Of a stretch of DNA of 64,000 nt, positions 22,284-31,273 are shown piece by piece; position 1 is the stretch's first letter, and each line of letters starts with the position of its first letter. The DNA is taken from positions 124,001-188,000 of the forward strand of contig CANNAC010000001.1 in NCBI GenBank assembly GCA_947502495.1, given 5' to 3'. The stretch is from an uncultured Flavobacteriaceae bacterium (GTDB lineage: Bacteria > Bacteroidota > Bacteroidia > Flavobacteriales > Flavobacteriaceae). The notes beneath the pieces are model-generated. The model had not been told where the DNA came from. It was given only the letters and a program-made list of their open reading frames with translations, and made no database searches. A program made the translations under genes and the position numbers.

Positions 22284-22619
22284 ATGAGTAATACTATAAA
22301 TTTTGATGATTTTACTAAAGTAGATTTGCGAATAGGCACTATTATAGAAGTTAACGACTTTCCAGAAGCTCGTAATCCTGCGTACCAACTTACCATCGAT
22401 TTTGGTGCTTTAGGAATTAAAAAATCTTCGGCACAAATAACAACGTTATATAAAAAGGAGGATTTACTAAACAAACAGATTGTTGCTGTTGTCAATTTTA
22501 AGAAAAAACAGATTGGTAAATTTATGAGCGAATGCCTAGTTGTTGGTGCTGTGAATAACAAAGATGTTATTTTATTAAATCCGGAAAACAAAGTCAAAAA
22601 CGGAACTACTGTCTCTTAA
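22284..22619 (+). CDS. csaA: CsaA-type tRNA-binding protein
   Basis: 111 aa, a single EMAP-II/OB-fold domain. Characteristic residues: FTKVDLRIGTIIEVNDFPEARNPAY, GIKKSSAQITTLY, QIVAVVNFKKKQIGKFMSE and VVGAV. It binds tRNA and has been linked to secretion chaperoning in Bacillus. A TACATTTA box ending 4 nt before the ATG suggests a near-leaderless transcript. Two base pairs separate it from the transporter gene, so the three genes to 24558 form one operon. Confidence 0.92.
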   Translation: MSNTINFDDFTKVDLRIGTIIEVNDFPEARNPAYQLTIDFGALGIKKSSAQITTLYKKEDLLNKQIVAVVNFKKKQIGKFMSECLVVGAVNNKDVILLNPENKVKNGTTVS

Positions 22620-22621
22620 AT

Positions 22622-23530
22622 ATGGTGGAATTAGACGATGTAAAAATTAATTTTGATGCCAACGGACTTTGGGTCTTAAACATTGCACTTGCCATAGTTA
22701 TGTTTGGCGTTGCTCTTGGTGTAACGATTAACGATTTTAAAGAATTGTTTAAACAACCAAAAGTAGTTTTACTCGGTATACTTTCGCAATTTGTACTATT
22801 GCCTTTTGTGACATATCTTTTTATTTTACTTATAAAACCACAAGCAAGTATTGCGCTTGGTATGATGATGGTTGCTGCTTGTCCTGGCGGAAATATTTCT
22901 AATTTCATGACGCATCTCGCAAAAGGAAATACCGCACTTTCTGTAAGTTTAACTGCTTTTGCTACTTTTTTAGCCATGGTTTTAACGCCGATAAATTTTC
23001 AGTTTTATGGCAATTTATACGAACCTACAGCGCAATTATTAGAGAATGTAGAATTGAATTTCTTAGATTTAGTACAACTTGTATTACTTATTTTAGGTAT
23101 TCCGTTAGTATTAGGAATGACTTTACGCAGTAAAATGCCGGAGCTTGCACAAAAGCTTTCCAAAATATTAAGACCCTTTTCTATATTCGTTTTTGTAGGT
23201 ATTGTTGTCGTCGCTTTTTCAAACAATTTAGATATTTTTAATCAGTATATAGATAAGGTATTACTTATTGGAATTAGTCATAATATTATAGCGATTGCAT
23301 TGGGCTTTTTTGTCGCTAAGGCTTTTGGCTTATCGTTTAAAAACCAAAAAACATTAGCAATAGAAACCGGAATACAAAACTCTGGTTTAGGCTTATTACT
23401 GATTTTCACTTTTTTCAATGGCCTTGGCGGCATGGCTTTAATGGCCGCTTTTTGGGGAATTTGGCATATTGTTTCTGGTTTATGTTTGTCCTTTTATTGG
23501 TCTTCAAAATCTAAAAAAGAAAGCATTTGA
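22622..23530 (+). CDS. Bile acid:sodium symporter (BASS) family transporter
   Basis: 302 aa with eight to ten hydrophobic helices. The family core is clear: VMFGVALGVTINDFKELFKQP near the start, GMMMVAACPGGNISNFMTHLAKGN (about 80-103), and IETGIQNSGLGLLLIF (about 247-262). These two crossover regions carry the sodium and substrate sites. Bacterial members move bile acids, pantoate or other organic anions; the substrate is unknown here. The TGA stop overlaps the TTG start of the next gene. Confidence 0.92.
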   Translation: MVELDDVKINFDANGLWVLNIALAIVMFGVALGVTINDFKELFKQPKVVLLGILSQFVLLPFVTYLFILLIKPQASIALGMMMVAACPGGNISNFMTHLAKGNTALSVSLTAFATFLAMVLTPINFQFYGNLYEPTAQLLENVELNFLDLVQLVLLILGIPLVLGMTLRSKMPELAQKLSKILRPFSIFVFVGIVVVAFSNNLDIFNQYIDKVLLIGISHNIIAIALGFFVAKAFGLSFKNQKTLAIETGIQNSGLGLLLIFTFFNGLGGMALMAAFWGIWHIVSGLCLSFYWSSKSKKESI

Positions 23531-24558
23531 AACTACTTTGGCTACATTTTGTTAGAACCTATATTAGGCTAGGACTTTTTTGTTATTACAAAAGTTTTAA
23601 GGTGTATAATGTGCAAAATGTACCCAAAAATAAACCGGTACTATTTTTAAGTAATCACCAAAATGCGCTTATCGACCCGTTGCTAATAGCTACAAAATCG
23701 GGTAGGTTTTGTTACTTTTTAACACGAGCTTCTGTCTTTAATAAACCTATTGTAGATAAACTTTTACGCAGTTTACAAATGCTTCCGGTATACCGAATTA
23801 GAGATGGTTGGAGTACTATTAGTAACAATAATTCTATATTTTCTGCGTGTACAGATATTTTAAAACAAAATAAAGCAGTTGCTATTTTTCCAGAAGGAAA
23901 TCATCATTTAAACCGAACAGTACGACCGTTAAGTAAAGGTTTTACCCGAATTGTTTTCGAAACTTTAGAGAAATACCCAGAATTAGATTTGCAAATTATT
24001 CCTGTTGGTGTTAATTATATAAAAGCGGATAATTTTGTAGATAGTACTGCGGTTTTCTTCGGAAAGCCAATCCCTGCAAAAAAATACCTTTTAAAAGATA
24101 GAAACCAAGCTGTTATTGCGCTTAAAGCGGATATGCACCAGGCGATTTCTAAATTAACGACACATATTCCTTCGGAAAGTTATGAGGAAACAATTGCCAA
24201 ACTGGAAGAAAAACAAGTAGATTTTTTAAATCCGGAAGCTGTAAATAATTGTATTGCTTCTAATTTTGAAGATTGCCAGAAACAAGTAAAAGCTAAAACT
24301 AGTTTTTTGAAAAGCGTTTTAAAATATGTACTTCTAGCCAATTTTATGCTTCCTTATGTTATTTGGAAAAGCTATGTAAAACCAAAAATTAAGGAAATAG
24401 AATTTGTGGCAACCTTTAGGTTTGCTATTTATATTACACTCTTTCCTATTTGGTTCTTTATAGTAGTTTCTGCTTTATCTGTATTACTTGGTTGGCAAAT
24501 AGCTCTCGTTTATGCTTTAGTGATTTCTGTTTTCGCTTTGTTGTATGTGAAGACTTAA
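23527..24558 (+). CDS. PlsC-like glycerol-phosphate/lysophospholipid acyltransferase
   Basis: 343 aa, TTG start overlapping the previous stop by 4 bp (ATTTGA). The acyltransferase motifs are present: block 1 NHQNALIDP (HX4D, about 43-51), block 3 FPEGNHH (about 118-124), and block 4 IIPVGVNY. Two C-terminal membrane helices (about 292-340) anchor it. Likely role: acylation of a lysophospholipid at the inner membrane. Operon partners (CsaA, BASS transporter) give no further clue. Confidence 0.9.
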   Translation: MKLLWLHFVRTYIRLGLFCYYKSFKVYNVQNVPKNKPVLFLSNHQNALIDPLLIATKSGRFCYFLTRASVFNKPIVDKLLRSLQMLPVYRIRDGWSTISNNNSIFSACTDILKQNKAVAIFPEGNHHLNRTVRPLSKGFTRIVFETLEKYPELDLQIIPVGVNYIKADNFVDSTAVFFGKPIPAKKYLLKDRNQAVIALKADMHQAISKLTTHIPSESYEETIAKLEEKQVDFLNPEAVNNCIASNFEDCQKQVKAKTSFLKSVLKYVLLANFMLPYVIWKSYVKPKIKEIEFVATFRFAIYITLFPIWFFIVVSALSVLLGWQIALVYALVISVFALLYVKT

Positions 24559-24625
24559 GTCGGCGCGAGGTACGAAGTAAACTGTTAAAGGAATTCTGTT
24601 TTATTAACGAGGAGTTATGTGCTAG

Positions 24626-24703
24626 TAAAAATAGCTTCGCATTTAAGGTCAAACTCTCCGAATTTTATTTCATAAAATCCACCTCTCTTTAGCTAAAGAG
24701 AGG
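24626..24703 (+). repeat. Interspersed repeat, copy A
   Basis: Starts AAAAATAGCTTCGCATTT, then AGGTCAAACTC, an A/T-rich hairpin, and ends in a perfect 22-bp palindrome with arms CCTCTCTTTAG/CTAAAGAGAGG. A second copy lies at 30405-30483 in the same orientation. Both occupy intergenic space downstream of operons. Confidence 0.8.
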
Positions 24704-24732
24704 AGCCGGTATTAATTGTCAATTTATAGCCA

Positions 24733-24763
24733 CAAAAAAACCGTTACGAATAGCAACGGTTTT
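24733..24763. terminator. Bidirectional terminator
   Basis: AAAACCGTT pairs with AACGGTTTT around a 9-nt loop, with A- and T-runs on both sides. It lies between the acyltransferase operon (+) and the convergent DUF3276 gene (-). Confidence 0.85.
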
Positions 24764-24785
24764 AAAATTTTAAATGTTTCAGATA

Positions 24786-25193
24786 TTAAATATCATCAAA
24801 ATCTACATCTGTAAATCTGCTTTCCACAGGTTCTGATGTTTCCGTTGCTTCTGTAGTTGTTGTACTTTCTGTTACAGCTTCGGTATTATATTCTTTTTTA
24901 AAGTCTTTTTGGTGACGTTCGCTAATTACTTCATCTCCTTTTTCAGATATAATATAATCTGTCATTTCCGCTAAAATACTGTTGAATTCAGAAAAGTCTT
25001 CTTTATATATATAGATTTTATGTTTCTTATAGTGAAAGGAACCATCGTCATTAGTAAACTTTTTACTTTCGGTAACTGTTAAGTAATAATCTCCTGCCTT
25101 AGTTGCTCTAACATCAAAAAAATAAGTGCGTCGTCCTGCTCTTAATACTTTAGAATAAATTTCCTCTTTCTCCATCATGCCATTGGTTTCCAT
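24786..25193 (-). CDS. DUF3276 / PUR-alpha-like nucleic-acid-binding protein
   Basis: 135 aa. The N-terminal PUR repeat spans about 9-80 (KEEIYSKVLRAGRRTYFFDV, GDYYLTVTESKK, KIYIYKEDFSEF). An acidic, Thr-rich tail ends in FTDVDFDDI. PUR proteins bind single-stranded nucleic acid; the Bacteroidota form is widespread and uncharacterised. The second or sixth Met could also be the start; the first is kept. Confidence 0.9.
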   Translation of the reverse strand: METNGMMEKEEIYSKVLRAGRRTYFFDVRATKAGDYYLTVTESKKFTNDDGSFHYKKHKIYIYKEDFSEFNSILAEMTDYIISEKGDEVISERHQKDFKKEYNTEAVTESTTTTEATETSEPVESRFTDVDFDDI

Positions 25194-25333
25194 AGTCTTG
25201 TTTTTATATTAAGGTTTAATTAATAGAAGTCCAAAAATCAAAAAAAAATACATAACCACCAACTAAATATTATAAATCTTTTTAAAACATGATGTATAAG
25301 AAATTTATAATGGCCTGTAAAATATAAAACGGT

Positions 25334-27088
25334 CTACGCTTTTTCCGATAGTTGCTTTACATATAGCTCTTTGTAATAACCATCTTGTTCTATAAGCGCA
25401 TCATGCGAACCTTCCTGCACAATTTTTCCGTCATCTAAAACAATGATTTTATCTGCATTTTTAGCCGAAGAAATTCTATGACTTACAATTATGGTTGTTT
25501 TTCCTTTAGATAGTTTGTTTAAACTTTTTAGTATTTTTTCTTCCGTTTCGGTATCTACAGCAGAAAGACAATCGTCAAATAATAATATTTGAGGATCTTT
25601 AAGTATTGCTCTAGCAATAGATACACGTTGTTTTTGTCCGCCAGAAAGAGTAATGCCGCGTTCTCCTAAAACCGTTTCATAACCTTTAGTGAATCCAATA
25701 ATATTTTTGTGTACTTGTGCATATTTTGCTGCTTGTATCACTTCTTGGTCGGTAGCATCTTCTTTACCAAATTTAATATTGTTATTAATGGTATCGCTAA
25801 ACAAAAAGGCGTCTTGCGGTACATAACCAATGCTATCGCGTAAACTAGTTAGGTTTACTTGGTCTATGGATTTATTATCTACTAATAATTGTCCGTTTTT
25901 TATATCATAAAGTCTGGCAATTAAATCTAGAATTGTAGATTTTCCAGAACCTGTTTTTCCTATAATAGCTAAGGTTTCTCCTGGTTTTATAGAGAAACTT
26001 ACATCTTTTAATGCTTCAATATTTGTATCGTCATAAATAAAGGAAACGTTTTTAAATGCAATGTTTCCTTGTATCACAGAAGCTTCGCTAGCCTTATTTT
26101 GAATTTCGGGTTCTATTTTTAAAAAGTGATTGATACGTTTTTGAGATGCTTCTGCTTGCTGTATTATAGAGGTAACCCAACCAACAGTTGCTACTGGCCA
26201 CGTTAGCATGTTCACGTAAATAATAAATTCGGCAATGGTACCTAAGCTTTCAATTTCGCCATTAATATATTGTTGTCCGCCAATGTATATAACTATCAAG
26301 TTACTTAAACCAATAAGTAATATCATAGTCGGAAAAAACAAGGCTTGTACTTGTACTAAGCTTAATTGTTTTTCTTTACTTGTGGTCGAAAGCGTTTCAA
26401 AATTAGCAAAGGTTTGGGGCTCCATGCCATAGGCTTTTATAATAGAAATTCCGCTAAAGGATTCTTGTGTAAAGGTCGAAAGTTTAGATAAGTATTCCTG
26501 TACAACGGTACTTCGTTTGTGTATTTCTTTACTGACTTTAAATACAATTATAGATAATATAGGTAAGGGTATTAGCGTGTATAAGGTTAGTTTTGGCGCT
26601 TGGCTATACATCGATCCAATAACAATAATAAAAAGCGTGATGGTGTTTATACTGTACATAATTGCAGGTCCTACGTACATACGCACTTTACCAACATCTT
26701 CACTAATTCTATTCATTAAATCTCCTGTTCTATTCTTTTTGTAAAAATTTAGAGACAGTTTTTGGTATTGTTGGTATACTTCGTTTTTTAAATCAAACTC
26801 AATATAACGAGATACATTAATAATGGTTTGGCGCATAAAAAAGGTAAGTACTCCCGTAATTAAGGCAGCACCAATAATATAAAGAATATTTTCTAGCAGT
26901 TCTCCTTTTACTAATTGAATATCTGTAATGTTCCCTTTTCTATATTCATCGACTACATTAATCGATTTTCTAATGAGTCTAGGTGTATACAGTAAAAAGA
27001 TCTTAGAGACAATGGTTATAAAAATACCAAAGATTAAACTAAATTTATATTTTAAAAAGTACTTATTTAAGTGCTGTAATTCTTTCAT
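25334..27088 (-). CDS. ABC-type exporter, fused permease-ATPase
   Basis: 584 aa half-transporter. The N-terminal permease domain has six helices (about 17-310). The ATPase domain has Walker A GKTGSGKST, Q-loop GYVPQDAFLF, signature LSGGQKQR, Walker B ILLFDDCLSAVD and the switch VSHR. It is similar to MdlB/LmrA-type multidrug or lipid exporters; the substrate cannot be told. Single gene. The divergent ldh promoter lies about 80-150 bp upstream. Confidence 0.93.
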   Translation of the reverse strand: MKELQHLNKYFLKYKFSLIFGIFITIVSKIFLLYTPRLIRKSINVVDEYRKGNITDIQLVKGELLENILYIIGAALITGVLTFFMRQTIINVSRYIEFDLKNEVYQQYQKLSLNFYKKNRTGDLMNRISEDVGKVRMYVGPAIMYSINTITLFIIVIGSMYSQAPKLTLYTLIPLPILSIIVFKVSKEIHKRSTVVQEYLSKLSTFTQESFSGISIIKAYGMEPQTFANFETLSTTSKEKQLSLVQVQALFFPTMILLIGLSNLIVIYIGGQQYINGEIESLGTIAEFIIYVNMLTWPVATVGWVTSIIQQAEASQKRINHFLKIEPEIQNKASEASVIQGNIAFKNVSFIYDDTNIEALKDVSFSIKPGETLAIIGKTGSGKSTILDLIARLYDIKNGQLLVDNKSIDQVNLTSLRDSIGYVPQDAFLFSDTINNNIKFGKEDATDQEVIQAAKYAQVHKNIIGFTKGYETVLGERGITLSGGQKQRVSIARAILKDPQILLFDDCLSAVDTETEEKILKSLNKLSKGKTTIIVSHRISSAKNADKIIVLDDGKIVQEGSHDALIEQDGYYKELYVKQLSEKA

Positions 27089-27167
27089 TTACACGAGTAG
27101 TGTTTTTAAGTTTTTAACAATTTCATAATTTAACAGCAATTATGTTGCGTTTACATGAATATTGGTT

Positions 27168-27175
27168 TAATTTTG
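27168..27175 (+). promoter_or_regulatory. Promoter of ldh: TAATTTTG with TTG at 27145
   Basis: Minus-7 TAnnTTTG box, with a TTG 20 nt upstream as minus-33 element. Confidence 0.6.
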
Positions 27176-27232
27176 CACGTTGTTTTTTATAAATCATCAA
27201 AACAACAATCCTAACTTTAAATTAAAAATTAA

Positions 27233-28336
27233 ATGGTTTCAGACGTTATTAATGCAAATGATCTAAAAAAAATAGATCCAGTTTTTGGACAAATGTCTTT
27301 CGATGATCATGAGCAAATTGTTTTTTGCAACGACAAAGATACAGGTTTAAAAGCAATTATTGGAATACATAATACAGTATTAGGTCCTGCACTTGGAGGT
27401 ACCAGAATGTGGAAGTATAATAATGAATGGGAAGCCTTAAATGATGTATTACGTCTTTCTCGTGGTATGACTTTTAAAGCAGCAATTACAGGTTTAAACC
27501 TTGGCGGTGGAAAAGCGGTAATTATCGGAGATGCTAAAACCCAGAAAACACCAGAACTTATGAAAAAGTTTGGTGAGTTTGTTCATTCCTTAAGCGGAAA
27601 GTACATTACAGCAGAAGATGTTGGAATGGAAACTTCAGATATGGATTTAGTTCGTGAGGTTACACCTTATGTAACTGGTATTTCTGAAAGTAAAGGAGGA
27701 GCAGGGAATCCTTCACCAATAACAGCCTATGGTGTGTTTATGGGAATGAAAGCTGCTGCGAAATATAAATTTGGAAGCGACATACTAGAAGATAGAAAAA
27801 TAATTGTTCAAGGTATTGGTCATGTTGGTGAATCTCTTGTAGAGCATTTAACGAATGAAGGAGCAAAGGTTATTATCTCTGATATTAACCAAGAACGCTT
27901 ACAAGAAGTGAGTAAAAAATACGGAGCAACTATTTATACCGGAAACGATATTTATAGCGAAGAGGTAGATATTTATGCACCTTGTGCTTTAGGAGCAACA
28001 ATTAACGACGATACTATTAATAGAATACGTGCAAAAGTAATTGCAGGAGCTGCCAATAATCAATTAGCAGAAGAAGCGAAACATGGCGCAATTCTTCAAG
28101 AAAAAGGTATCGTTTATGCACCAGACTTTTTAATTAATGCTGGAGGAATTATTAATGTGTATGCAGAGTTAGAAGGTTACGATAAAAAAGAAATTATGCG
28201 TAAAACCGAAAACATCTATAATACTACGCTGGAGATTTTATCTAATGCAGATACCAATGGGATAACAACCAATCAAGCGGCACTTAATATTGCAAAAAGT
28301 AGAATAGAAGCAAGAAAATTAGAGAATTCAAAATAA
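27233..28336 (+). CDS. ldh: Leucine (branched-chain amino acid) dehydrogenase
   Basis: 367 aa. Glu/Leu/Phe/Val dehydrogenase signatures: GPALGGTRMWKY, the catalytic-Lys loop GLNLGGGKAVI (about 83-93), TAEDVGM, and the NAD-binding GIGHVGESL in a Rossmann domain (about 185-310), with AGAANNQL. It deaminates Leu/Val/Ile oxidatively to keto acids with NAD, feeding branched fatty acid synthesis, abundant in Flavobacteria. Its own promoter and terminator mark a single-gene unit. Confidence 0.94.
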   Translation: MVSDVINANDLKKIDPVFGQMSFDDHEQIVFCNDKDTGLKAIIGIHNTVLGPALGGTRMWKYNNEWEALNDVLRLSRGMTFKAAITGLNLGGGKAVIIGDAKTQKTPELMKKFGEFVHSLSGKYITAEDVGMETSDMDLVREVTPYVTGISESKGGAGNPSPITAYGVFMGMKAAAKYKFGSDILEDRKIIVQGIGHVGESLVEHLTNEGAKVIISDINQERLQEVSKKYGATIYTGNDIYSEEVDIYAPCALGATINDDTINRIRAKVIAGAANNQLAEEAKHGAILQEKGIVYAPDFLINAGGIINVYAELEGYDKKEIMRKTENIYNTTLEILSNADTNGITTNQAALNIAKSRIEARKLENSK

Positions 28337-28360
28337 TTCTTTTAAAACACTATAATATCA

Positions 28361-28389
28361 AGGCGAAAGTAACTACTTTCGCCTTTTTT
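28361..28389 (+). terminator. Terminator of ldh
   Basis: AGGCGAAAGTA pairs with TACTTTCGCCT around 2 nt, then six Ts. Confidence 0.92.
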
Positions 28390-28408
28390 AAACTAAGTTC
28401 TTTTTTAT

Positions 28409-29353
28409 ATGCTTAATAGAAGACACATTCGTATTAAAGTTATGCAAATCCTTTACGCTTTTAAAGGAGGCGAAAGTGATAATTTCAGTAAAGACCAAAG
28501 GTTTTTATTACACAGTATTGATGGTATGTACAATCTGTATTTGCTTTTAATGTCCTTATTAATTGAGGTGCATAGAAAAGCAGAAATAAACATAGAAAAA
28601 ACACAAAAGAAGCTTCTTGCTACCGCAGAAGACAAAAATCCAAACAAAAAATTAGTATTTAACGAAGTCTTTTTGTTATTGAAAAATGACCCAGAACTTC
28701 TAGCAGATATTGAGAACCATAGAATCACTAACTGGCAGTTAGATGATGAATATGTCGATCTTCTTTTTAGAGAAATATTAGCAAGTGATTTGTATACCGA
28801 ATACATGCAAACAAAAACGTCTACCTTTAAAGAAGATAGAGATTTTGTGGTGGATGTATTTAAAGAAATCATTGCTCCTAACGAAAAGCTTTACGAATAC
28901 ATTGAAGATAAGAACTTAACTTGGTTAGATGATTTACCTATAATTAATACAGCTATTTTAAAGCTATTAAAAAAGGTAAAGGAAAATACAAAACCAAACT
29001 ATTTTGTTCCGGATTTGTATAAGGATGAAGATGATAAAAAGTTTGCTATCGATTTATTAAAGAAAACGATCTTAAATCAAAGTAGTCTTGCTGCAGAAAT
29101 TGAAGGAAAAACAAAAAATTGGGATGCAGATCGTATTGCAAGCATTGACTATATATTATTGCAAATGGGAATTTGCGAAATGTTAAACTTTTCTTCTATT
29201 CCAGTAAAAGTTACTATTAATGAGTATTTAGAAATAGCAAAAGAGTACTCAACGCCTAAGAGTAGTGTGTTTATCAATGGTGTGTTAGATAAGTTGGTTA
29301 AAGAATATGAAGCCGACAAAAAGTTAAATAAAATTGGTAGAGGATTGCTGTAA
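28409..29353 (+). CDS. nusB: Transcription antitermination factor NusB (long Bacteroidota form)
   Basis: 314 aa, about twice the size of E. coli NusB. The N-terminus starts MLNRRHIRIKVMQILYAF, and the C-terminal NusB fold holds ASIDYILLQMGICEML, VTINEYLEIAKEYSTPKSS and VFINGVLDKL. The extra N-terminal helical part is normal for Bacteroidota. It acts with NusE (S10) on boxA RNA in rRNA transcription. It is followed by a DUF1573 gene and yajC, the usual order in this group. Confidence 0.95.
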   Translation: MLNRRHIRIKVMQILYAFKGGESDNFSKDQRFLLHSIDGMYNLYLLLMSLLIEVHRKAEINIEKTQKKLLATAEDKNPNKKLVFNEVFLLLKNDPELLADIENHRITNWQLDDEYVDLLFREILASDLYTEYMQTKTSTFKEDRDFVVDVFKEIIAPNEKLYEYIEDKNLTWLDDLPIINTAILKLLKKVKENTKPNYFVPDLYKDEDDKKFAIDLLKKTILNQSSLAAEIEGKTKNWDADRIASIDYILLQMGICEMLNFSSIPVKVTINEYLEIAKEYSTPKSSVFINGVLDKLVKEYEADKKLNKIGRGLL

Positions 29354-29413
29354 TTGTAAAATTTATTACATTTACAGTTCGAAAATAACGTTGAACAATT
29401 TAAAAAAAAAATT

Positions 29414-29989
29414 ATGAAAAAAGTATTATTAGGTTTAAGCGCATTTTGCTTAATCGCTTTTACTTCATGTAAAGAAGACGCATCAAAGAAAATTGATGAC
29501 AAAAACGTTGCAGAGGCAGCAGAAAGAGATGCTAATGTTGGTGATTTTCCAGTTTTAACATTCGATAAGAGTGAACATGATTTTGGAGAAATTGAAGCTA
29601 AAGCTTCAGTAGAAACTGTATTTACTTATAAAAACACAGGAAAAACTCCTTTAGTTATTACAAATATTAAAAGTACATGTGGTTGTACGGTACCTCAAGA
29701 TTGGTCTAAAGAGCCTTTAGCACCAGGAGAAGCAGGTAAATTTACAGTAAAGTATAACGGTTCTGGTAAAAATGCAGTTTCTAAAACGATTACAGTAACT
29801 GCTAATACAGAAACAGGAAAAGAAACAGTTAAGATTAAAGCTTTTGTAAAAGCAGATCCTAATGCTCCTGTACAAACTCCTGTAGCAAATAAGCAACAAG
29901 TACAAGGTATTCCTGCAGCAGCAAATGCAGCAGCACAACAAGTAAAGTCTAGTACACAACCAGGTCACGAAGGTCATAACCACGATTAA
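29414..29989 (+). CDS. DUF1573 lipoprotein
   Basis: 191 aa with lipobox at Cys19 (FTSC). The DUF1573 beta-sandwich spans about 45-140: FDKSEHDFGEIEAKASVETV, GKTPLVITNIKSTCGCTVP (CGC motif), LAPGEAGKFTVKYN. The tail is Gln/Ala-rich and ends GHEGHNHD, a potential metal-binding His stretch. Function unknown; the domain resembles ASH/Ig-like folds. It sits 5 bp before yajC. Confidence 0.9.
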   Translation: MKKVLLGLSAFCLIAFTSCKEDASKKIDDKNVAEAAERDANVGDFPVLTFDKSEHDFGEIEAKASVETVFTYKNTGKTPLVITNIKSTCGCTVPQDWSKEPLAPGEAGKFTVKYNGSGKNAVSKTITVTANTETGKETVKIKAFVKADPNAPVQTPVANKQQVQGIPAAANAAAQQVKSSTQPGHEGHNHD

Positions 29990-29994
29990 TTAGA

Positions 29995-30291
29995 ATGGGA
30001 GAAATAGGACAATTTTTACCGTTTATAGCAATGTTTGCTGTAGTGTATTTCTTTATGATTGCACCACAAATGAAACGTGCAAAACAAGAAAAAAAGTTTG
30101 CTAGCGAACTTAAAAGAGGTGATAAAGTAATTACTAAAAGTGGTTTGCATGGAAAAATAGCAGATCTTAACGATAAAGATAACAGTTGTGTTATTGAAAC
30201 TATGGCTGGAAAGCTTAAGTTTGATCGTTCTGCAATTTCTTTGGAAATGAGTAAGAACTTAAACGTTTCACCAACAGAAATTAAGAAGTAA
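29995..30291 (+). CDS. yajC: YajC, accessory subunit of the Sec translocon
   Basis: 98 aa. One N-terminal helix (FLPFIAMFAVVYFFMIAPQM, about 7-26) followed by the small cytosolic domain with KFASELKRGDKVITKSGLHG, the family hallmark. It associates with SecDF at the inner membrane. Last gene of the nusB operon before a strong terminator. Confidence 0.95.
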   Translation: MGEIGQFLPFIAMFAVVYFFMIAPQMKRAKQEKKFASELKRGDKVITKSGLHGKIADLNDKDNSCVIETMAGKLKFDRSAISLEMSKNLNVSPTEIKK

Positions 30292-30311
30292 GTTTTTAAA
30301 CTTCAAATCAT

Positions 30312-30350
30312 AAAAAAGTCTCAAAAAGAATTTTCTTTTTGAGGCTTTTT
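30312..30350 (+). terminator. Terminator of the nusB-yajC operon
   Basis: AAAAGTCTCAAAAAGAA pairs with TTCTTTTTGAGGCTTTTT around TTTT-type loop, followed by Ts. Confidence 0.92.
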
Positions 30351-30404
30351 GCTTTTTGTAATTTTCTGGTTTGTTATCTAAATGCGAAACGTTTTCAGCA
30401 CTAT

Positions 30405-30483
30405 TTAAAAATAGCTTCGCATTTTAGGTCAAAACTCTTCGATTCTGTAAATACAGAATCACCTCTCTTTAGCTAAAGAGAGG
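30405..30483 (+). repeat. Interspersed repeat, copy B
   Basis: Same elements as copy A at 24626: AAAAATAGCTTCGCATTT, AGGTCAAAACTC, a short hairpin of different sequence (GATTCTGTAAATACAGAATC), then the CCTCTCTTTAG palindrome. The changed middle hairpin still pairs. Confidence 0.8.
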
Positions 30484-30614
30484 TACAAGTGCTAATTGTG
30501 AATTTTATAAAGTAGTAGCTCTCTTTTTTAGTTAAAGCCAGAATGATTTTTTGGTTTTTAATAAAAAAGGAAAGAAAGAAGAATTTGTTTTTTCTATTTA
30601 CACCTTACACCTAA

Positions 30615-31214
30615 CTAGCAGTTCTTATACTTATCATGTAAACCTGCACCTTTGATAAGCATTGGTGTTATTTTTTCTAGTCTCGACTGTTTTGTAGCTT
30701 CTCTTTTAGCGTTATCTATATATTCGCAGTATTCGCGTTGTTTGGAAGGAGAAAGCGCTTTAAAAGCTTCCTTTAGTGCCAGATTGGTATCCAATTCTTT
30801 TTGAAGTTCTGTTGGTATAACAACATCCTTTTTAGTTGTTTTTACGACTTTAATTTCTCTTCCTAATTTCTGATTTTCAATGGCTTCTTTTATATAGGCT
30901 AATACTGCATTGTTGTCTATTTCTTCTAAAGAGGAAAAGCGCATTTGGCGCAAACCTTTTGTTTTTTCTTGGGCATTAACCAATAGCTTAGCTTCATCTT
31001 TTAAAAACACACCATTAAAAAACCAAATACAGAAATGGTTTTTAAAAGCCCCAAGACCTAAAACGTTTTTTCTGTTTAGATCATAGGTAGGAGCAGACCA
31101 TTTTATAGATTCGTTTAATTCTGTTTTTGTAACTATATCACGGAGCAAAGTTAGTTCTTCCGCAAAATGGGAGTTGTTTTCTATGTATTCTTCAACAGAG
31201 TAGACTTTTTTCAT
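30615..31214 (-). CDS. YdeI/OmpD-associated family protein
   Basis: 199 aa. N-terminal DUF1801-like part (ESIKWSAPTYDLNRKNVLGL, HFCIWFFNGVFLKD, KTKGLRQMRFSS) and C-terminal OmdA part (VIPTELQKELDTNLALKEAFKALSPSKQREYCEYI, then NAKREATKQSRLEKITPML). No signal peptide. The function of the family is not established. Single gene with free flanks. Confidence 0.88.
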   Translation of the reverse strand: MKKVYSVEEYIENNSHFAEELTLLRDIVTKTELNESIKWSAPTYDLNRKNVLGLGAFKNHFCIWFFNGVFLKDEAKLLVNAQEKTKGLRQMRFSSLEEIDNNAVLAYIKEAIENQKLGREIKVVKTTKKDVVIPTELQKELDTNLALKEAFKALSPSKQREYCEYIDNAKREATKQSRLEKITPMLIKGAGLHDKYKNC

Positions 31215-31273
31215 GGATAATGTTTTTCAAAAAGAAGAATTAGCTATTCATTATATGTTTTGTAAACAATAGT

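Noticed and set aside
24450-24692. Plus-strand ORF at the 3' end of the acyltransferase gene
   Set aside because: It overlaps the acyltransferase in another frame and then runs through the dispersed repeat.
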